In this document: positions 26,379 through 35,426 of the stretch, piece by piece
How the letters are laid out: each line of letters begins with the position of its first letter
How positions within the stretch are numbered: the first letter of the stretch is position 1
Assembly (NCBI GenBank): GCA_016719575.1
Contig: JADJYV010000002.1
Coordinates: 62,001 to 126,000, forward strand
Length of the DNA: 64,000 nucleotides
Direction: 5' to 3'
Source of the DNA: Pseudobdellovibrionaceae bacterium
Lineage (GTDB): Bacteria; Bdellovibrionota; Bdellovibrionia; Bdellovibrionales; Bdellovibrionaceae
Made by a program: the position numbers and the translations under genes
The notes under the pieces: model-generated
Databases searched by the model: none
Seen by the model: only the letters and a program-made list of their open reading frames with translations
Told to the model about the DNA's origin: nothing

Positions 26379-26927
26379 TTAGCCCTCCATCGTATTTGCA
26401 AAGGTGATTTCAGGAAACATATAGTCTGTTTGCACTTCTTGATTCTTTGTTTTGTCAAAGAGCGGGAACTTCACGTTGTTATCGCGACTGCGGCGAGCCT
26501 CGTCCATCACATGAACTATGTCGTTGTAAGACACATTGCCGTCCGGAGAGAGGTCCACCTTAAAAACTTCGGGATTTTGTTTTTTAACTTCGCGAAGTCG
26601 GAGGTGCAGATTTACATAGTCAAATGTCCCATCAGATTTTTTTGGTACGACTTCAATGTTTTGTTTGCCGTTTTTGACGATCACTATTTTGACGCCTTCT
26701 TTGTCTTTGACTTCAAGGGTGATTTTGGTGGCTTTTTCGTCCTTGTCTTGCTTTTCAATCGCCTGTTGCACAACTTGCGGTAACTGGGTTTCAATAGTGG
26801 CAAGTTGCACAAAGGCAGATGAGACTAGAAGGACCGGAACAAGTTTCACCATCACAGCAAGCAAAGGTGCGAGATCGAGTTCGAACTCATAGTGATGATT
26901 GATGTGAATTTTCTTCGTTCTTCTCAT
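26379..26927 (-). CDS. ExbD/TolR-like subunit lacking the membrane aspartate
   Basis: 182 residues with ExbD layout: basic N-terminus, one membrane helix (LDLAPLLAVMVKLVPVLLVS) and a periplasmic domain ending in the Asn-Tyr-Asn-like VSYNDIVHVMDEARRS. In place of the usual LIDV/TDM motif the helix reads LLAVMVKLVP, so the proton-binding Asp is absent. It may be a structural partner of the Asp-bearing paralogue. It lies between the TolQ-like gene and that paralogue in one operon. Confidence 0.8.
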   Translation of the reverse strand: MRRTKKIHINHHYEFELDLAPLLAVMVKLVPVLLVSSAFVQLATIETQLPQVVQQAIEKQDKDEKATKITLEVKDKEGVKIVIVKNGKQNIEVVPKKSDGTFDYVNLHLRLREVKKQNPEVFKVDLSPDGNVSYNDIVHVMDEARRSRDNNVKFPLFDKTKNQEVQTDYMFPEITFANTMEG

Positions 26928-26958
26928 AAACTAAACTCCGCGTAGGAAAAGACTTCGT

Positions 26959-27672
26959 TTAAGAAGCTTTCACATTTGTTGGAGGAACAGCGCTTCCGGT
27001 TTTTGGAGCCGCAACATGATCAGGGAAAACATTTTGACGGTTTAAAGTTGGAATGTGTGAGCTTGTGAGGAGCTCAGTTAGTTTTGAGCACTTCTCAGAG
27101 ATTTGTTCAATCAACTGATTTTGACGAGCTGTTAAGAACGAGAAAAATACCATTGCAGGGATTGCGACGGCGAGGCCTAGAGCTGTTGTGTACATCGAAA
27201 CTGAAATACCGTGCGCGAGCAAGGCTTGTTTTTGAGCGGGATCAGCTTGAGCAACGGCCTGGAACGATAAAATCAAACCGTGGATGGTTCCCAAGAGTCC
27301 AAGAAGAGTCGCTACGTTCGCAAGCATTGAAAGATAGTGTAATCGTTTTGTATAAAATGGCACATTCTCTGACATGGCAATATCGTGAGCTTGGAATATC
27401 GTTTCGTCGTCACGGTCGGCCTTTTCGAGGATGGTTTTAAAGGCACGAGCCATAGGCTTTTGCTCCATTTGAGCGCACATAAGCAGGGCTTCATCGAGCT
27501 TTTTTGCGAGCACAAGATTTTGTGTTTTTGCCATAAAATCGTCGACGTTCATGCCGTAGTTAAAATAAAGAGCTCGAGCTCGTTCTACAACCAAGAGCAG
27601 TGAGCCTACTCCAGTGAGAAGAATGACCCATCCGACAACTCCAGATTCGTTCATAAAATTAATAAATGCCAT
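26959..27672 (-). CDS. MotA/TolQ/ExbB proton-channel protein (AglR-like)
   Basis: 237 residues, three membrane helices: VVGWVILLTGVGSLLLVVE, LSMLANVATLLGLLGTIHGL, and TTALGLAVAIPAMVFFSFL. The GLLGTIHGLILSF and ISVSMYTTALGLAVAIPA motifs are standard for the family. It forms the stator-like channel with the two ExbD-like subunits encoded next. Three-gene TolQ-TolR-TolR sets in a Glt context match AglRQS of Myxococcus. Confidence 0.9.
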   Translation of the reverse strand: MAFINFMNESGVVGWVILLTGVGSLLLVVERARALYFNYGMNVDDFMAKTQNLVLAKKLDEALLMCAQMEQKPMARAFKTILEKADRDDETIFQAHDIAMSENVPFYTKRLHYLSMLANVATLLGLLGTIHGLILSFQAVAQADPAQKQALLAHGISVSMYTTALGLAVAIPAMVFFSFLTARQNQLIEQISEKCSKLTELLTSSHIPTLNRQNVFPDHVAAPKTGSAVPPTNVKAS

Positions 27673-27688
27673 ATCCCGTTTCCTCCAA

Positions 27689-28276
27689 TTATTTCGTATT
27701 CAAAATCATTTTTTTAATTTGGTCTTGTCCTTGCTTTTGCACTTGGAGGAAACGAACCGCATAGTGCAGGCCGGATTTGACGTTTAATCTTTGTTTTGTA
27801 AAGTTCTTCCTAATCACTTCGGCTTTCACATTAAAACCTGAAGGATTATTTGTACCATGGCCGCGAAAATGAATGATTATTTCTTGCCCTGGTAACAGCA
27901 GTGGATCATTTAGCAACAACAACGCACCGTTATCGCTAATAGATGTGCATTTTCCGTCAAAAAAGTTGTAATCGTTATGGGCATAAACATCGATATCGCA
28001 GTCAATGCGGGGAGAGCTTCGTTTAATAAAAGCGCCAGAAAGATGATCTTGCGACTGAATCAGTCGTGCAAGTCTGTCCTTTGAGAACTCTTGAATGTCG
28101 CCAAGAAGCATCCACGATTCCATGTGCGGAGCCCAAACATAGTTGTAGTCAAACAACTCACCAGTCTGAATCATATGAATGAGCGCACTGTATTCATAAG
28201 GCCCGAACTTCATTTCACCACGAAGAATGTACCATTGCGTTAAGGTTGTTTCTGCGGTTGTCTGTGCTTCGCTCAT
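27689..28276 (-). CDS. GYF_2-PilZ two-domain protein
   Basis: 195 residues. Residues ~14-62 are a GYF_2-type domain (WYILRGEMKFGPYEYSAL ... VWAPHMESWMLLGD). Residues ~84-190 are a PilZ domain with KRSSPRIDCDI (Arg motif) and SISDNGALLLL (the D/N-x-S-x-x-G motif in variant form, S-x-x-G-A). So it should bind c-di-GMP and a proline-rich partner. The neighbouring GltG-like protein has a Pro-rich linker, and Myxococcus GltJ also uses a GYF domain. It is 16 bp upstream of the TolQ-like gene. Confidence 0.8.
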   Translation of the reverse strand: MSEAQTTAETTLTQWYILRGEMKFGPYEYSALIHMIQTGELFDYNYVWAPHMESWMLLGDIQEFSKDRLARLIQSQDHLSGAFIKRSSPRIDCDIDVYAHNDYNFFDGKCTSISDNGALLLLNDPLLLPGQEIIIHFRGHGTNNPSGFNVKAEVIRKNFTKQRLNVKSGLHYAVRFLQVQKQGQDQIKKMILNTK

Positions 28277-28305
28277 TTTCAGATTCCTCTCTTATTGTTA
28301 CTGAA

Positions 28306-29382
28306 CTAGTTCTTAACTCCAGCCGGATCGAAGTTTATTCGGACATCGGCTCCAGCTTGGGGGATAGCACTGCCATGGAAAACAATAGAATTTGATGCTG
28401 ACTTATAGGTCCAACCATTTGTGGCGCCTTGAGGAACAACAACACCATTTACAGTGACAACGATGGTTGACTCAATTGGCAGCCGGGCGAGTGAGAACTC
28501 ACTAGAAAGTTCAAGGATTGATCGTGAAAGATCTTGAAGGCTTGTGCTAAAGTCGCTGCAAAGACTGATAAGCTTTCCTGAGGACGCGGTTACAAGCTGA
28601 CCGTATCTTTGAGAAAACTTTTGGCCATTGCCTTTGAGTTGGTCGAAACATGCCTGATCAAAAATGGTGATTGCATTTACTGAGAAATTTGTTCCAGATC
28701 CGGCAGCGGAAGTGAAGTTGGTCAAGAAGTCCATGTAGCGTTGAATGCTAAACATATTAGGGTCGCTGTAATTCTCTGTGAAATAATAGCCAGCCAGGCC
28801 CGTAGTTAGGTCATTGTGAGAAAAATCATCTTCGTCACTCACGATAATCACTGCCAAGAAAGCATCGGCTCTGCGGAATCCAGCATTCCGGGTGTCTTTT
28901 AGTGTCGCTTCGATGCTTGAGAAGGCGCGTTCATCGCCAGCACCTCGAATGCCCTGAGTGATGTTCGTCAAAAACACATTGTTCAAATTTGGCGTGTCCT
29001 TTTTCATTACGAAAACACCGGAGTGATTATTTAAATCCTGATTTGTGACGCCATCACGAATTTTTGAATAGTCGGCATAAAGACTATCGTAAGGAGTCAA
29101 AAAAGCGTCTGTCGTAGTTACTGCCATATGAAAGTCAGAGTTCGTCTGCACGAATTTTTCAATAAAAGATTGGAAGTGATCTGTGAGGTTCTTCTGTGAG
29201 CTAGCCATGGAGCCTGAGTTGTCGACGACCCACAAGATGTCGACCTTGCGAGGAGTGTACACTGAATTCTGCTTGTAGCTAGAAGCATCTGCTAACAGCG
29301 AGAAGGAGTCTGCAGATTTTCCGCAGCCAACAATTAGAGTGGCTGCTGTTACTACTGAGAGAGAAGCCAAGAAGCTTTTCAT
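28306..29382 (-). CDS. VWA-domain lipoprotein (CglB-like)
   Basis: 358 residues. The signal peptide ends in lipobox LIVGC (Cys 20). A von Willebrand A domain follows at ~45-290 with a clear MIDAS motif DNSGSM (residues 54-59) and an IIVSDEDD strand. The C-terminal ~80 residues are a small beta domain. Myxococcus CglB, an outer-membrane VWA lipoprotein, is the gliding adhesin at focal adhesions; shared operon context makes the same role likely here. GGAGG precedes the ATG. It is the first gene of the cluster. Confidence 0.82.
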   Translation of the reverse strand: MKSFLASLSVVTAATLIVGCGKSADSFSLLADASSYKQNSVYTPRKVDILWVVDNSGSMASSQKNLTDHFQSFIEKFVQTNSDFHMAVTTTDAFLTPYDSLYADYSKIRDGVTNQDLNNHSGVFVMKKDTPNLNNVFLTNITQGIRGAGDERAFSSIEATLKDTRNAGFRRADAFLAVIIVSDEDDFSHNDLTTGLAGYYFTENYSDPNMFSIQRYMDFLTNFTSAAGSGTNFSVNAITIFDQACFDQLKGNGQKFSQRYGQLVTASSGKLISLCSDFSTSLQDLSRSILELSSEFSLARLPIESTIVVTVNGVVVPQGATNGWTYKSASNSIVFHGSAIPQAGADVRINFDPAGVKN

Positions 29383-29661
29383 TGTGAACCTCCAAGTTCA
29401 TTAGACCTATCGTCTAGATCTGTGATCAGTTTAATAGGATCGAACACGGAAATCTAAAACACACTGAAGTGTGCGAAAGGACTTAAGGATTGGTCTAGAA
29501 ATCTCACCGTGAGACTGGCTAACATCTTGGAATTACATGGCAATATTAAAAATGGGCAATGTTAAAATAATATTCTGGCGTCGAACTGTTTGACGCTAAA
29601 AAAGAATTTCTAAAATCGATTCTACTTAGGTGCACACAAATGTTTTAAAAAGTGAAAATCT
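29383..29661. promoter_or_regulatory. Leader region of the gliding-like operon with several palindromes
   Basis: These 279 bp separate mazG from the VWA gene, both on the minus strand. They hold three perfect inverted repeats: CACACTGAAGTGTG (29460-29473), TCTCACCGTGAGA (29502-29514) and GCGTC...GACGC (29578-29596). None has a T-run of terminator type. They could be operator sites or leader hairpins. I see no convincing -35/-10 pair and no ORF. Confidence 0.35.
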
Positions 29662-30543
29662 CTACGACACATCACTTTGTTTGCAGAGTTTCCAGAACTT
29701 TTCCTTTTCTTCGGTAGACAGGCTCGAGAAGGTCTCAAGCAGGTCGTTTGCTGAAGCCGATTTCATTTCTTTTTCGCGGTAAATCCGGATCATGTTTTCA
29801 AATCGACCGAGAAATCGGCTGTTGGCAGAGCGAAGAACTTGCTCTGGATCCAGGTCAAAGTGCCGAGCGAGTTGTGCAACACTAAATAGCACATCGCCAA
29901 TCTCATGTTCAATTTCACTCATGACATCGTTGTCCATTGCTTCTTTGAGTTCGTCGATTTCTTCTTCGACTTTAAGCCAAACCTCTTGAGGGGTTTCCCA
30001 GTCGAATTTAATTTTGTGAGTTTTAATTCCAATGGTATAGGCTCTTTGCAGGGCGGGCAATCCGATTGGCACTGAGATTAAAGAGGGCGATTCGCCGCGG
30101 GAGGCCTTTTCGGATTTTTTTATTTTTTCCCAATTCGCAAAAACATCGTTGATCCCACTGACTTTGGTATCACCAAAGACATGTGGGTGACGGCGAATCA
30201 ATTTTTCCGAAATATTTTGAACGATGTCATCAAAGGTAAAGGCTTGCTCCTCAGACGCGAGCTGAGCATGCAGCACGACCTGAAACAAAACATCTCCCAG
30301 CTCATCTTTGAACTTTTCTGTGGCGCGGGCAAAGTCCTCTGGTGTTTTATTTTTATTTGCCAGACGGCAGGATTCCCGTTCTTCGAGAGCCTCGACCATT
30401 TCGTGGGTCTCTTCAATTGCATAACGCGCCAGGCTGGTGTGAGTTTGTTCTTGATCCCAGGGGCAGCCATGGGGACCTCGGAGATGAGATACGACCTCGA
30501 CTAAAGAACGAATGTCTTTGAGATTCTTAGGTGTATTTGGCAT
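29662..30543 (-). CDS. mazG: Nucleoside triphosphate pyrophosphohydrolase MazG
   Basis: A 293-residue protein that hydrolyses (d)NTPs to monophosphates. Two MazG domains are visible: the first has HLRGPHGCPWDQEQTH and EETHEMVEALEE...KDELGDVLFQVV, the second has EEEIDELKEAM...EHEIGDVLFSVA, both with the acidic metal-binding pattern. ATG 30543 has GAGG upstream; a longer frame from 30636 has no support. It is divergent from pgpH. Confidence 0.93.
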   Translation of the reverse strand: MPNTPKNLKDIRSLVEVVSHLRGPHGCPWDQEQTHTSLARYAIEETHEMVEALEERESCRLANKNKTPEDFARATEKFKDELGDVLFQVVLHAQLASEEQAFTFDDIVQNISEKLIRRHPHVFGDTKVSGINDVFANWEKIKKSEKASRGESPSLISVPIGLPALQRAYTIGIKTHKIKFDWETPQEVWLKVEEEIDELKEAMDNDVMSEIEHEIGDVLFSVAQLARHFDLDPEQVLRSANSRFLGRFENMIRIYREKEMKSASANDLLETFSSLSTEEKEKFWKLCKQSDVS

Positions 30544-30663
30544 ACTGACTGGACCTCGACGAAAAAAGAGATTACTGAGAGTACTAGCATATAAGCCTGC
30601 GGATTTCGATAAAAATTCCGAAAAGTTGTGCAGCATGGTTCGTTATATTGGAATTAGAAAAAG

Positions 30664-33075
30664 ATGCCGTTGAATAAGTTTGGTTCCAAAAAAACTGAAG
30701 TGTCCCACAAGCGTGTGAACTACGAAGATCACAGCCTGAAGTTTTTGGAGTGGACAAAGCATCTAGGATTTGAAAAGACCTACTTCGGGCGAGTTATCTA
30801 TCAAATTTTTAATGAGTTAGAGCGGCGTCTCCTCATTAATCGCCTGGTGACCACTTTTGTTTTTTGTTTGATCTTGTCTTTTCTTGTGTTTTTTCAACTG
30901 GAACTTCCCTATGACTTTCGGGTCAACGATATCGCTAAATATGATGTTGTATCTCCTTTCAGCTTTGAAATGACCGATGAGGTGATCACTGAAGAGAAGC
31001 GTCTTCGCGCTGAGCATTCCATTTCGGTGGTTTATGATTTTGACACGTCGGTCTTTGAGCGGGTTTCTAATGGAGTTTACAAATCCTTTCGGGGCCAACG
31101 AGCCCTGTTGCGCGATATTCGCTGGCCTAAGTCTGCCAAGGGGAGCGAAGAGGTTATTCGGGATTTTTTTCAAAACAAGCCGTTGTTTGAAAAGGACTTA
31201 GGGATTGCAGTTTCAGATTATACCTTTGATTGGTTGGTAGAAAACCGATTTAGTCCAAAATTTGAAAGCGTGATTATTCGAAATCTAGAGAATTGGTACG
31301 AAAAAAAAATCACCGAAGCTCCGGATCGCTTTATTCCCAACAACCAGTCGACCGTTCTTGTCCGCGTGGTGCACAGAAATAATTTAGGTCGAGAGTTTTT
31401 ACTTCCTAAAGTTGAGATTTTGGACCTGCAAAATCCAGATCATTTTGAGTATGAACCAAGCATGCGAGGGCTCGAAAAAGTAAATGACACAGATCGGGAA
31501 AATATTCTTTATTTATCCCGAGCCCTGGTCGTGCCCAACTTAACCTTAAATAAGCAAGAGACTGCGAACCGTCGGCAATTGGCCCGCAATGCTGTTTTGC
31601 CTGTTAATATTACGATCAAAAAGAACCAGGTCATCGTGCCTCAGGGCAGCGTTGTTCAGCCATTTCACATGGCGGTTATTCGCCAAATTCAAGCAATTCA
31701 GGCTGATAGACGTGGGACGCTGATGACCTTCTCGCTTGCTTTGTTTTTGACTCTCTTGATAGTGGTTTTTGCGTCTTATTTGCGGCGCTTTACTTTGAAC
31801 AAGGTAAAAGTTGTAAAAAAAGATTCATTTGTGATGATGGTGGTCATTCTTTTTGTCGTCGTTTTAACAAAGGTCTACATATTTATTACAGATGCCGCTT
31901 TTGTTTCGAAATTTGGTCATATTCTGAGTCCGAAGGTGTTTCTCTATGCGGCCCCAGTGGCGGCAGCTCCTATGATGATGGGACTGCTCGTTTCGTCAGG
32001 AGAGGTTGTTTGGCTCTTTACCGCTTTTATGGCCATTGCCATGGGAATCATGACAGATTTTAGTTTTAGCTTTATGTTAGTTACTATGGTGGGGGGAATC
32101 GCTGGAGCCCGCGGTGTTTTTAAGTGTAAGACTCGAAATGATATTTACTGGGCGGGGATTCGCACCGGCGCAGTGAATGCTTTATTGATTGCATTCTTGG
32201 CAACAGTTTCAAAGATTGAACAAGAGGGCAATTTCAACGAAGTTTATTACACAGTGTTTGCTGGCTTTGTTGGTGGGATCTTTAGTGCTTTGGTTGCCAT
32301 GATGACGATTCCGCTGTTAGAATCTGTTTTTAGCTATACCACCGACGTAAAGTTGTTGGAACTGAGCAATCTGAATCATCCTTTGCTTCGAGAAATGATT
32401 GTAAAGGCCCCCGGCACCTATCATCACTCGATGATGGTAGGGAGCATGGTTGAGGCCGCGGCCGAAGACATTGATGCCAATCCTCTTCTCGGCAAAGTGA
32501 TGTGCTACTATCACGATATTGGCAAAACCGAGCATGCAAATTATTTCATTGAGAATCAAAAAATGGGGCACAATCCTCATGACCAGATTTCGCCATTTAT
32601 GAGCAAAACTTTGTTGGTGGCCCATGTTAAGGACGGCGTTGAACTCGGAATGCAGTATAAGCTTGGAAAACCCATCATTGACGGCATTCTTCAACACCAT
32701 GGTACAACTCTGATATCTTTTTTCTACAATAAGGCACTGGACCTAAAGAAAGAGGACGATGTTGAAATCTCTGAAGAGGACTTTCGTTATCCAGGGCCCA
32801 AACCGCAGTTTCGTGAAGCGGCCTTGTGCATGCTAGCGGACAGTATAGAGGCGGCTGCGCGTTCGCTCGATGAACCGAATCCAACTCGATTACAAAATAT
32901 TGTTCGCAACGTCATTCAGAGGAAATTTCAGGATGGGCAGCTTGATCAGTGCAATTTGACTTTGAAAGACATTTCCAAAGTAGAAGAGGCTTTTACGCGA
33001 ATTTTAATTGGGATTTATCATCAGCGGATTGACTATCCCCGAAATGCTGGTGGGGGCCTGGGCGAGAAAGTATGA
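30664..33075 (+). CDS. pgpH: 7TM-HD cyclic-di-AMP phosphodiesterase PgpH-like
   Basis: 803 residues: one N-terminal membrane helix (~61-79), a large extracytoplasmic 7TMR-HDED domain (~85-345), a seven-helix block (~350-555), and a cytoplasmic HD domain with APGTYHHSMMVGSMVEAAAE and CYYHDIGKTEHANYF. In Listeria PgpH this layout hydrolyses c-di-AMP. No diadenylate cyclase is in the window. It overlaps ybeY by 4 bp (ATGA), the common pgpH-ybeY pairing. Confidence 0.9.
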   Translation: MPLNKFGSKKTEVSHKRVNYEDHSLKFLEWTKHLGFEKTYFGRVIYQIFNELERRLLINRLVTTFVFCLILSFLVFFQLELPYDFRVNDIAKYDVVSPFSFEMTDEVITEEKRLRAEHSISVVYDFDTSVFERVSNGVYKSFRGQRALLRDIRWPKSAKGSEEVIRDFFQNKPLFEKDLGIAVSDYTFDWLVENRFSPKFESVIIRNLENWYEKKITEAPDRFIPNNQSTVLVRVVHRNNLGREFLLPKVEILDLQNPDHFEYEPSMRGLEKVNDTDRENILYLSRALVVPNLTLNKQETANRRQLARNAVLPVNITIKKNQVIVPQGSVVQPFHMAVIRQIQAIQADRRGTLMTFSLALFLTLLIVVFASYLRRFTLNKVKVVKKDSFVMMVVILFVVVLTKVYIFITDAAFVSKFGHILSPKVFLYAAPVAAAPMMMGLLVSSGEVVWLFTAFMAIAMGIMTDFSFSFMLVTMVGGIAGARGVFKCKTRNDIYWAGIRTGAVNALLIAFLATVSKIEQEGNFNEVYYTVFAGFVGGIFSALVAMMTIPLLESVFSYTTDVKLLELSNLNHPLLREMIVKAPGTYHHSMMVGSMVEAAAEDIDANPLLGKVMCYYHDIGKTEHANYFIENQKMGHNPHDQISPFMSKTLLVAHVKDGVELGMQYKLGKPIIDGILQHHGTTLISFFYNKALDLKKEDDVEISEEDFRYPGPKPQFREAALCMLADSIEAAARSLDEPNPTRLQNIVRNVIQRKFQDGQLDQCNLTLKDISKVEEAFTRILIGIYHQRIDYPRNAGGGLGEKV

Positions 33076-33506
33076 ATATCCTCGTTATCAATGAAAGTTC
33101 TACGCGCGCACCCAGAAAATTTATTCAAAAGTGGTGTCTAAAAATTCAAAAACAGTTGGTGTCACGAAAATTGCTTCCCCCGGACAAAAGAAATCTTGAA
33201 CTCACTCTTGTTTTTTTGAATCGCGGTGCTGCGAAAAAGCTCAACAAAGATTTTCGCAGCAAAAACTATGCAACGGATGTTCTCAGCTTTTTGTCAATGG
33301 ATGAAGAATCGTTGGGAGAACTGGTCGTTTGCCCACATGTTTTGCGGGCACAAGCAAAGGAGCATGGTCTAACCTACAAGCTCGAACTTGGATACATGAT
33401 TCTGCATGGAATCCTTCACTTGCTTGGTTATGATCACGAAAAAAATAAGGCTGAAGCCGATGAGATGTTTCAGATACAAGATGAAATCTTTGCAGAGATA
33501 CAGTAA
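33072..33506 (+). CDS. ybeY: Endoribonuclease YbeY
   Basis: 144 residues with the zinc-binding signature HGILHLLGYDH and the upstream YATDVLSF motif. YbeY acts in 16S rRNA 3'-end maturation and 70S quality control. Its ATG overlaps the pgpH stop, so translation is probably coupled. It is convergent with the ABC transporter operon. Confidence 0.95.
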   Translation: MNILVINESSTRAPRKFIQKWCLKIQKQLVSRKLLPPDKRNLELTLVFLNRGAAKKLNKDFRSKNYATDVLSFLSMDEESLGELVVCPHVLRAQAKEHGLTYKLELGYMILHGILHLLGYDHEKNKAEADEMFQIQDEIFAEIQ

Positions 33507-33516
33507 GGGGCCACTC

Positions 33517-34173
33517 TCAGCTAATCCGTCCATCGACGAGGTTGATGGCGCGATTCGCAGTCGCTGCAAAATCTGGATCATGGGTGACCATAATCACTGT
33601 AGTTCCAAAGTTCTTATTGGCATCGCGGATGATATTCATCACAATATCCCCATTGGCCGAATCTAGGGAGCCCGTGGGTTCATCGGCAAAAAGATATTTA
33701 GGCTGCATCACCAGTGCGCGAGCAATCGCTAGGCGCTGTTGTTCGCCTCCTGAAAGTTGGCGGGGGAGACGGTGGATTTTATCGCCAAGACCAAATTGTT
33801 CTAGCAGGGATTCAGCATAAGCCCGTCTCTCTATTTGTCGCCGATTTTTAACAGCAGGTAGTAGAACATTTTCAATCGCGGTGAGTTCCGAAATTAAATA
33901 GTGAAACTGAAATACAAAACCCATTTTTTCGTTGCGAAATTTATAGAGCTCTGGATCTGCCATCTTGCCAAGATCATGACCCGCAACTTCAACAGAGCCC
34001 TCGCTCGGAGAATCTAAGCTGCTCAAGATGTATAGCAAGGTGCTTTTACCGGAGCCGGATCTTCCCGTCAGGGCTACAAATTCTCCGTCATCTATTTTGA
34101 GGTTGATATCGGTTAGAATGCGCACGGGTGGTGTGCCGATGGCCTTGCCAATTTTCTTAGCTACAATCGCCAT
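33517..34173 (-). CDS. ABC transporter ATPase (MacB/LolD-type)
   Basis: 218 residues: Walker A GRSGSGKST, signature LSGGEQQRLAIARAL, Walker B YLFADEPTGSLD, switch His in VTHDPDFA. It is typical of the ATPases that drive mechanotransmission ABC systems. The adjacent permease and membrane-fusion protein form an operon with it (gap 2 bp). Substrate is unknown: lipoprotein, peptide or drug. Confidence 0.88.
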   Translation of the reverse strand: MAIVAKKIGKAIGTPPVRILTDINLKIDDGEFVALTGRSGSGKSTLLYILSSLDSPSEGSVEVAGHDLGKMADPELYKFRNEKMGFVFQFHYLISELTAIENVLLPAVKNRRQIERRAYAESLLEQFGLGDKIHRLPRQLSGGEQQRLAIARALVMQPKYLFADEPTGSLDSANGDIVMNIIRDANKNFGTTVIMVTHDPDFAATANRAINLVDGRIS

Positions 34174-34175
34174 AT

Positions 34176-35426
34176 TTACTCCGCCCCAGAGCGAATGATT
34201 TCAATAGGTGTCAGCTTCCCAGCGGCGCGCGCAGGCAAAACGCTCGCAAGGCAAGCGGTTGCAAGCGCGAGAAACCCCGCCTGCAAATAAATTTCTGGGG
34301 CCGTAGAAACAAGCATGTAACCTGCGGATTGCATGGGGTTGCCTTTAAAGGGGATGGTGCGCAAATAAAGACAAATGCCGTAACCGCAGCTGAGGCCGAG
34401 GGCCACTCCGGTAATACCAAGCAAAAATCCCTGAGTAAAAAAAAGAGAAATTATTTCTCGAGTGCTGTAGCCCATTGAGCGAAGAATGGCGATGTCGCGA
34501 CGTTTTTGAATGACCATCATGTTAAGAACATTGTAAATGCCAAAACCTGCAACGACCATGATGGCGCCAATGGATAAAAATCGAATAGCGTCTTGGATGC
34601 GAAAGACGTCAAAAACATTGGCGTTGATTTGGTCCCAGCTTTCGACTTTTTCGGGGCCGAAATTCTCCCAGGCCGTGGCCAAGGCAGCAGCCTGAGTGTG
34701 GTCAAAAAGTCGAACCGCGATTTTATTGACGTGATTCGGAGAGCCATTGACCTTTTGGACATCAACCAAGGAGCCATAAGCAACATTGTCGGTCATTTTA
34801 TTGCCAGAATCAAAGACACCAACAATTTTAAACGGCGAGGGCGGCCCCTTGCCGAGAGAGACGAGGATGTTTTGTGCGAGGCGAACGCCAAGACGCCGTT
34901 GCAATTCTTTCCCGATGACGACGCGATTGCCGCCGGCGGCGATATCCGAGAACTTTCCTTCGACAATATAGCCACCGATGGTCGTTACCTTTTCTTGTTG
35001 GAGGGGATCGCAGCCAATGAGAGTTGTTGGTGCTGTGGCCTTGCCATTGGTAAAAATAACGGAGGCTGAAAGCTGCGGAGAAAAGGCTGCCACCCGTGGG
35101 TCCGCCCGAAGGCGGGCATACCAGCCCTGTGGTTTTTCAACAATGGCATTGTCTTTTCTTCCAGAAGGTGGGGGGCTCCAAAAAACATGGGTGTAGCGAT
35201 CATTATAAAAGGCTTCATTCAGTGACGTGCTCGTTAAAAATTCTTCGCGGGCCTCGATGTGAATATGAGGGTTGTTGTTTACGAGTTGATCTACAAGGTA
35301 ACCGCGAAATCCTAACATAAATCCAGAAATCGTAACGTAGCTCGCGGCGCCAAAAAAAATTCCAAGCAGCATTAAAATTGTCTGCCGACGTTTTGCTAGC
35401 AAATAACGGATGGCCAAACCAATCAT
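34176..35426 (-). CDS. MacB/LolE-type ABC permease
   Basis: 416 residues: one N-terminal membrane helix (TILMLLGIFFGAASYVTISG), a large periplasmic domain (~45-275), then three C-terminal helices around FLSIGAIMVVAGFGIYNVLN and a final ATACLASVLPARAAGKLTPIE. This is the FtsX/MacB topology. The ATG overlaps the stop of the upstream adaptor gene. Confidence 0.87.
   Translation of the reverse strand: MIGLAIRYLLAKRRQTILMLLGIFFGAASYVTISGFMLGFRGYLVDQLVNNNPHIHIEAREEFLTSTSLNEAFYNDRYTHVFWSPPPSGRKDNAIVEKPQGWYARLRADPRVAAFSPQLSASVIFTNGKATAPTTLIGCDPLQQEKVTTIGGYIVEGKFSDIAAGGNRVVIGKELQRRLGVRLAQNILVSLGKGPPSPFKIVGVFDSGNKMTDNVAYGSLVDVQKVNGSPNHVNKIAVRLFDHTQAAALATAWENFGPEKVESWDQINANVFDVFRIQDAIRFLSIGAIMVVAGFGIYNVLNMMVIQKRRDIAILRSMGYSTREIISLFFTQGFLLGITGVALGLSCGYGICLYLRTIPFKGNPMQSAGYMLVSTAPEIYLQAGFLALATACLASVLPARAAGKLTPIEIIRSGAE

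Noticed and set aside
35096..35320. Plus-strand frames opposite the MacB-like permease
   Set aside because: Shadows of the real minus-strand gene without start signals.
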